From: CBDDBH01 sp965225625 | GTDB taxonomy: Bacteria; Pseudomonadota; Gammaproteobacteria; JADZEE01 | NCBI GenBank assembly: GCA_965225625.1 | Contig: CBDDBH010000018.1 | Location: forward strand, 84,486 to 148,485 | Direction of reading: 5' to 3' | Length of the DNA: 64,000 nt | Shown here: in pieces, positions 63,498-64,000 of the stretch | How positions within the stretch are numbered: the first letter of the stretch is position 1 | Layout: the number at the start of each line of letters is the position of its first letter | Notes under the pieces: model-generated | Databases searched by the model: none | Told to the model about the DNA's origin: nothing | The model's input: the letters and a program-made list of their open reading frames with translations, nothing else | Position numbers and translations under genes: made by a program

Positions 63498-63802
63498 ATG
63501 GGTATAGCCGACACTGATCGAACGCTACCGTCGAATCGTCTTATTTTTGAGATCCGCCGTGATCCTGCGTTGTACAGCCGATTCCCCGAGGACCTGGAGC
63601 AGCTTATGAACGATTACGGCCTAGCGGATGAAGAAAAAGCCGCATGGCGAGCTGAAGATCTGGCAAAACTCGCGGCATTGGGGTTCACCCGTACATGATC
63701 CCGCAAGTGAGCCGGCTGTTTCACGGTGCTGCTTATAACCACAACAAAAGTGAGGCTGCACTTACCTACGCAAAGCACATGGTGCCGGATTCACAGTCTT
63801 AA
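63498..63802 (+). pseudogene. LigA-type extradiol dioxygenase small subunit, frameshifted
   Basis: From ATG 63498 the frame reads MGIADTDRTLPSNRLIFEIR, YSRFPEDLEQLMNDYGLADE and AWRAEDLAKLAALGFTRT, then stops. Adding one G to the run at 63680-63683 continues it as ALGVHPYMIPQVSRLFHGAA to KHMVPDSQS at 63802, giving about 101 aa. VHPY and the aligned length match LigA-family helical subunits. Written as is, the two parts overlap as ATGA (63695-63698). The shift is a one-base homopolymer change and may be a sequence error. Confidence 0.75.
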
Positions 63803-63818
63803 TTATTGGATAATTAAC

Positions 63819-64000
63819 ATGGCAGAGATTGTCGCAACAATCGCACTAAGTCACGCACCGGGGCTGACCGGTTGGCTGGACAAAGCACCCGAGGATCAAC
63901 AACGGCGTCTGGTGGACGGTTTCGAGGAGCTTGGTAGACAGGTGCGTGCCACCCGTCCAGACTATATCGTCGGTGTAGCCAACGATCACGTCCTCAATTT
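63819..64000 (+). CDS. LigB-type extradiol ring-cleavage dioxygenase, beta subunit (partial)
   Basis: Runs off the right edge. The first 60 residues, MAEIVATIALSHAPGLTGWL, VDGFEELGRQVRATRPDYIV and VANDHVLNF, match the LigB iron-binding N-terminus, with ligand histidines in SHAPG and NDHVLNF. It would open a protocatechuate- or gallate-type ring with the LigA subunit just before it. It begins 16 bases after the end of the repaired LigA frame. Confidence 0.85.
   Translation, partial: MAEIVATIALSHAPGLTGWLDKAPEDQQRRLVDGFEELGRQVRATRPDYIVGVANDHVLN

Overview
The window is a proteobacterial chromosome segment, most likely from a gammaproteobacterium. It is moderately G+C-rich, uses ATG, GTG and TTG starts, and carries Tat-exported enzymes, TetR, LysR, GGDEF and HD-GYP regulators and a MFS, GPH and TRAP-type transport repertoire. 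No rRNA, tRNA or CRISPR array was found. Almost all of it is accessory catabolic DNA. Genes for aromatic, cyclic-ketone and C-N-bond breakdown (Rieske oxygenases, extradiol dioxygenases, a flavin monooxygenase, amine oxidases, nitrile hydratase, hydantoinase/oxoprolinase, creatininase, amidohydrolases) are mixed with an unusual number of broken genes.

Layout. 1-6260: a membrane-anchored GST-like gene (partial) and a fumarylacetoacetate-hydrolase-family gene split by a 4572-bp IS1595-type transposon (1036-5607). The transposon has 26-bp inverted ends, an exact 8-bp target duplication, and a passenger restriction-modification operon: two C5 methyltransferases, an HNH endonuclease and two tiny genes. 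6392-16534: an aromatic/cyclic-ketone module with an acyl-CoA-dehydrogenase-like monooxygenase, CMD protein, broken TRAP binding protein, acyl-CoA ligase, two-domain extradiol dioxygenase, TetR, SDR, Baeyer-Villiger-type monooxygenase and alpha/beta hydrolase. 16602-24618: a winged-helix/TPR regulator, NmrA protein, small exported protein, two pseudogenes (Ntn hydrolase, polysaccharide deacetylase), a CBS protein and an amidohydrolase. 24727-29832: a co-directional set encoding a cobalt-type nitrile hydratase with a Tat signal on its alpha subunit, beta subunit, accessory protein, Tat-exported LVIVD propeller, cytochrome c and SoxC-like molybdoenzyme. 29905-34005: a Rieske oxygenase pair whose alpha gene is destroyed by two stops, a small deletion and an IS630 element, then a broken amidohydrolase.

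34034-46143: exported RidA-like protein, enoyl-CoA hydratase, two Tat-exported flavin amine oxidases, the scar of a TTQ amine dehydrogenase operon (heavy-chain start joined to light-chain end), a CehA/McbA-type metallohydrolase, a cupin and a fused HyuA-HyuB hydantoinase/oxoprolinase. 46153-52702: an FMN protein and DUF1348 protein divergent from LysR, then GGDEF, adenylate cyclase and a broken HD-GYP gene. 52918-64000: a second Rieske oxygenase, AtzA-type amidohydrolase, two SDRs, two MFS transporters, creatininase-like and maleate-isomerase-like proteins, an ADI-superfamily protein, TetR, and a LigAB ring-cleavage pair running off the right edge.

How the parts fit. The intact enzymes would release nitrogen from nitriles, amines, cyclic amides and guanidines, and open aromatic rings. 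At least a dozen neighbouring genes are disrupted by insertion, nonsense change, deletion, duplication or indel, which points to an island under relaxed selection. The single-base homopolymer indels could instead be sequence errors. The most striking items are the restriction-modification-carrying transposon, the Tat-tagged nitrile hydratase with its redox neighbours, and the density and clarity of the gene scars.
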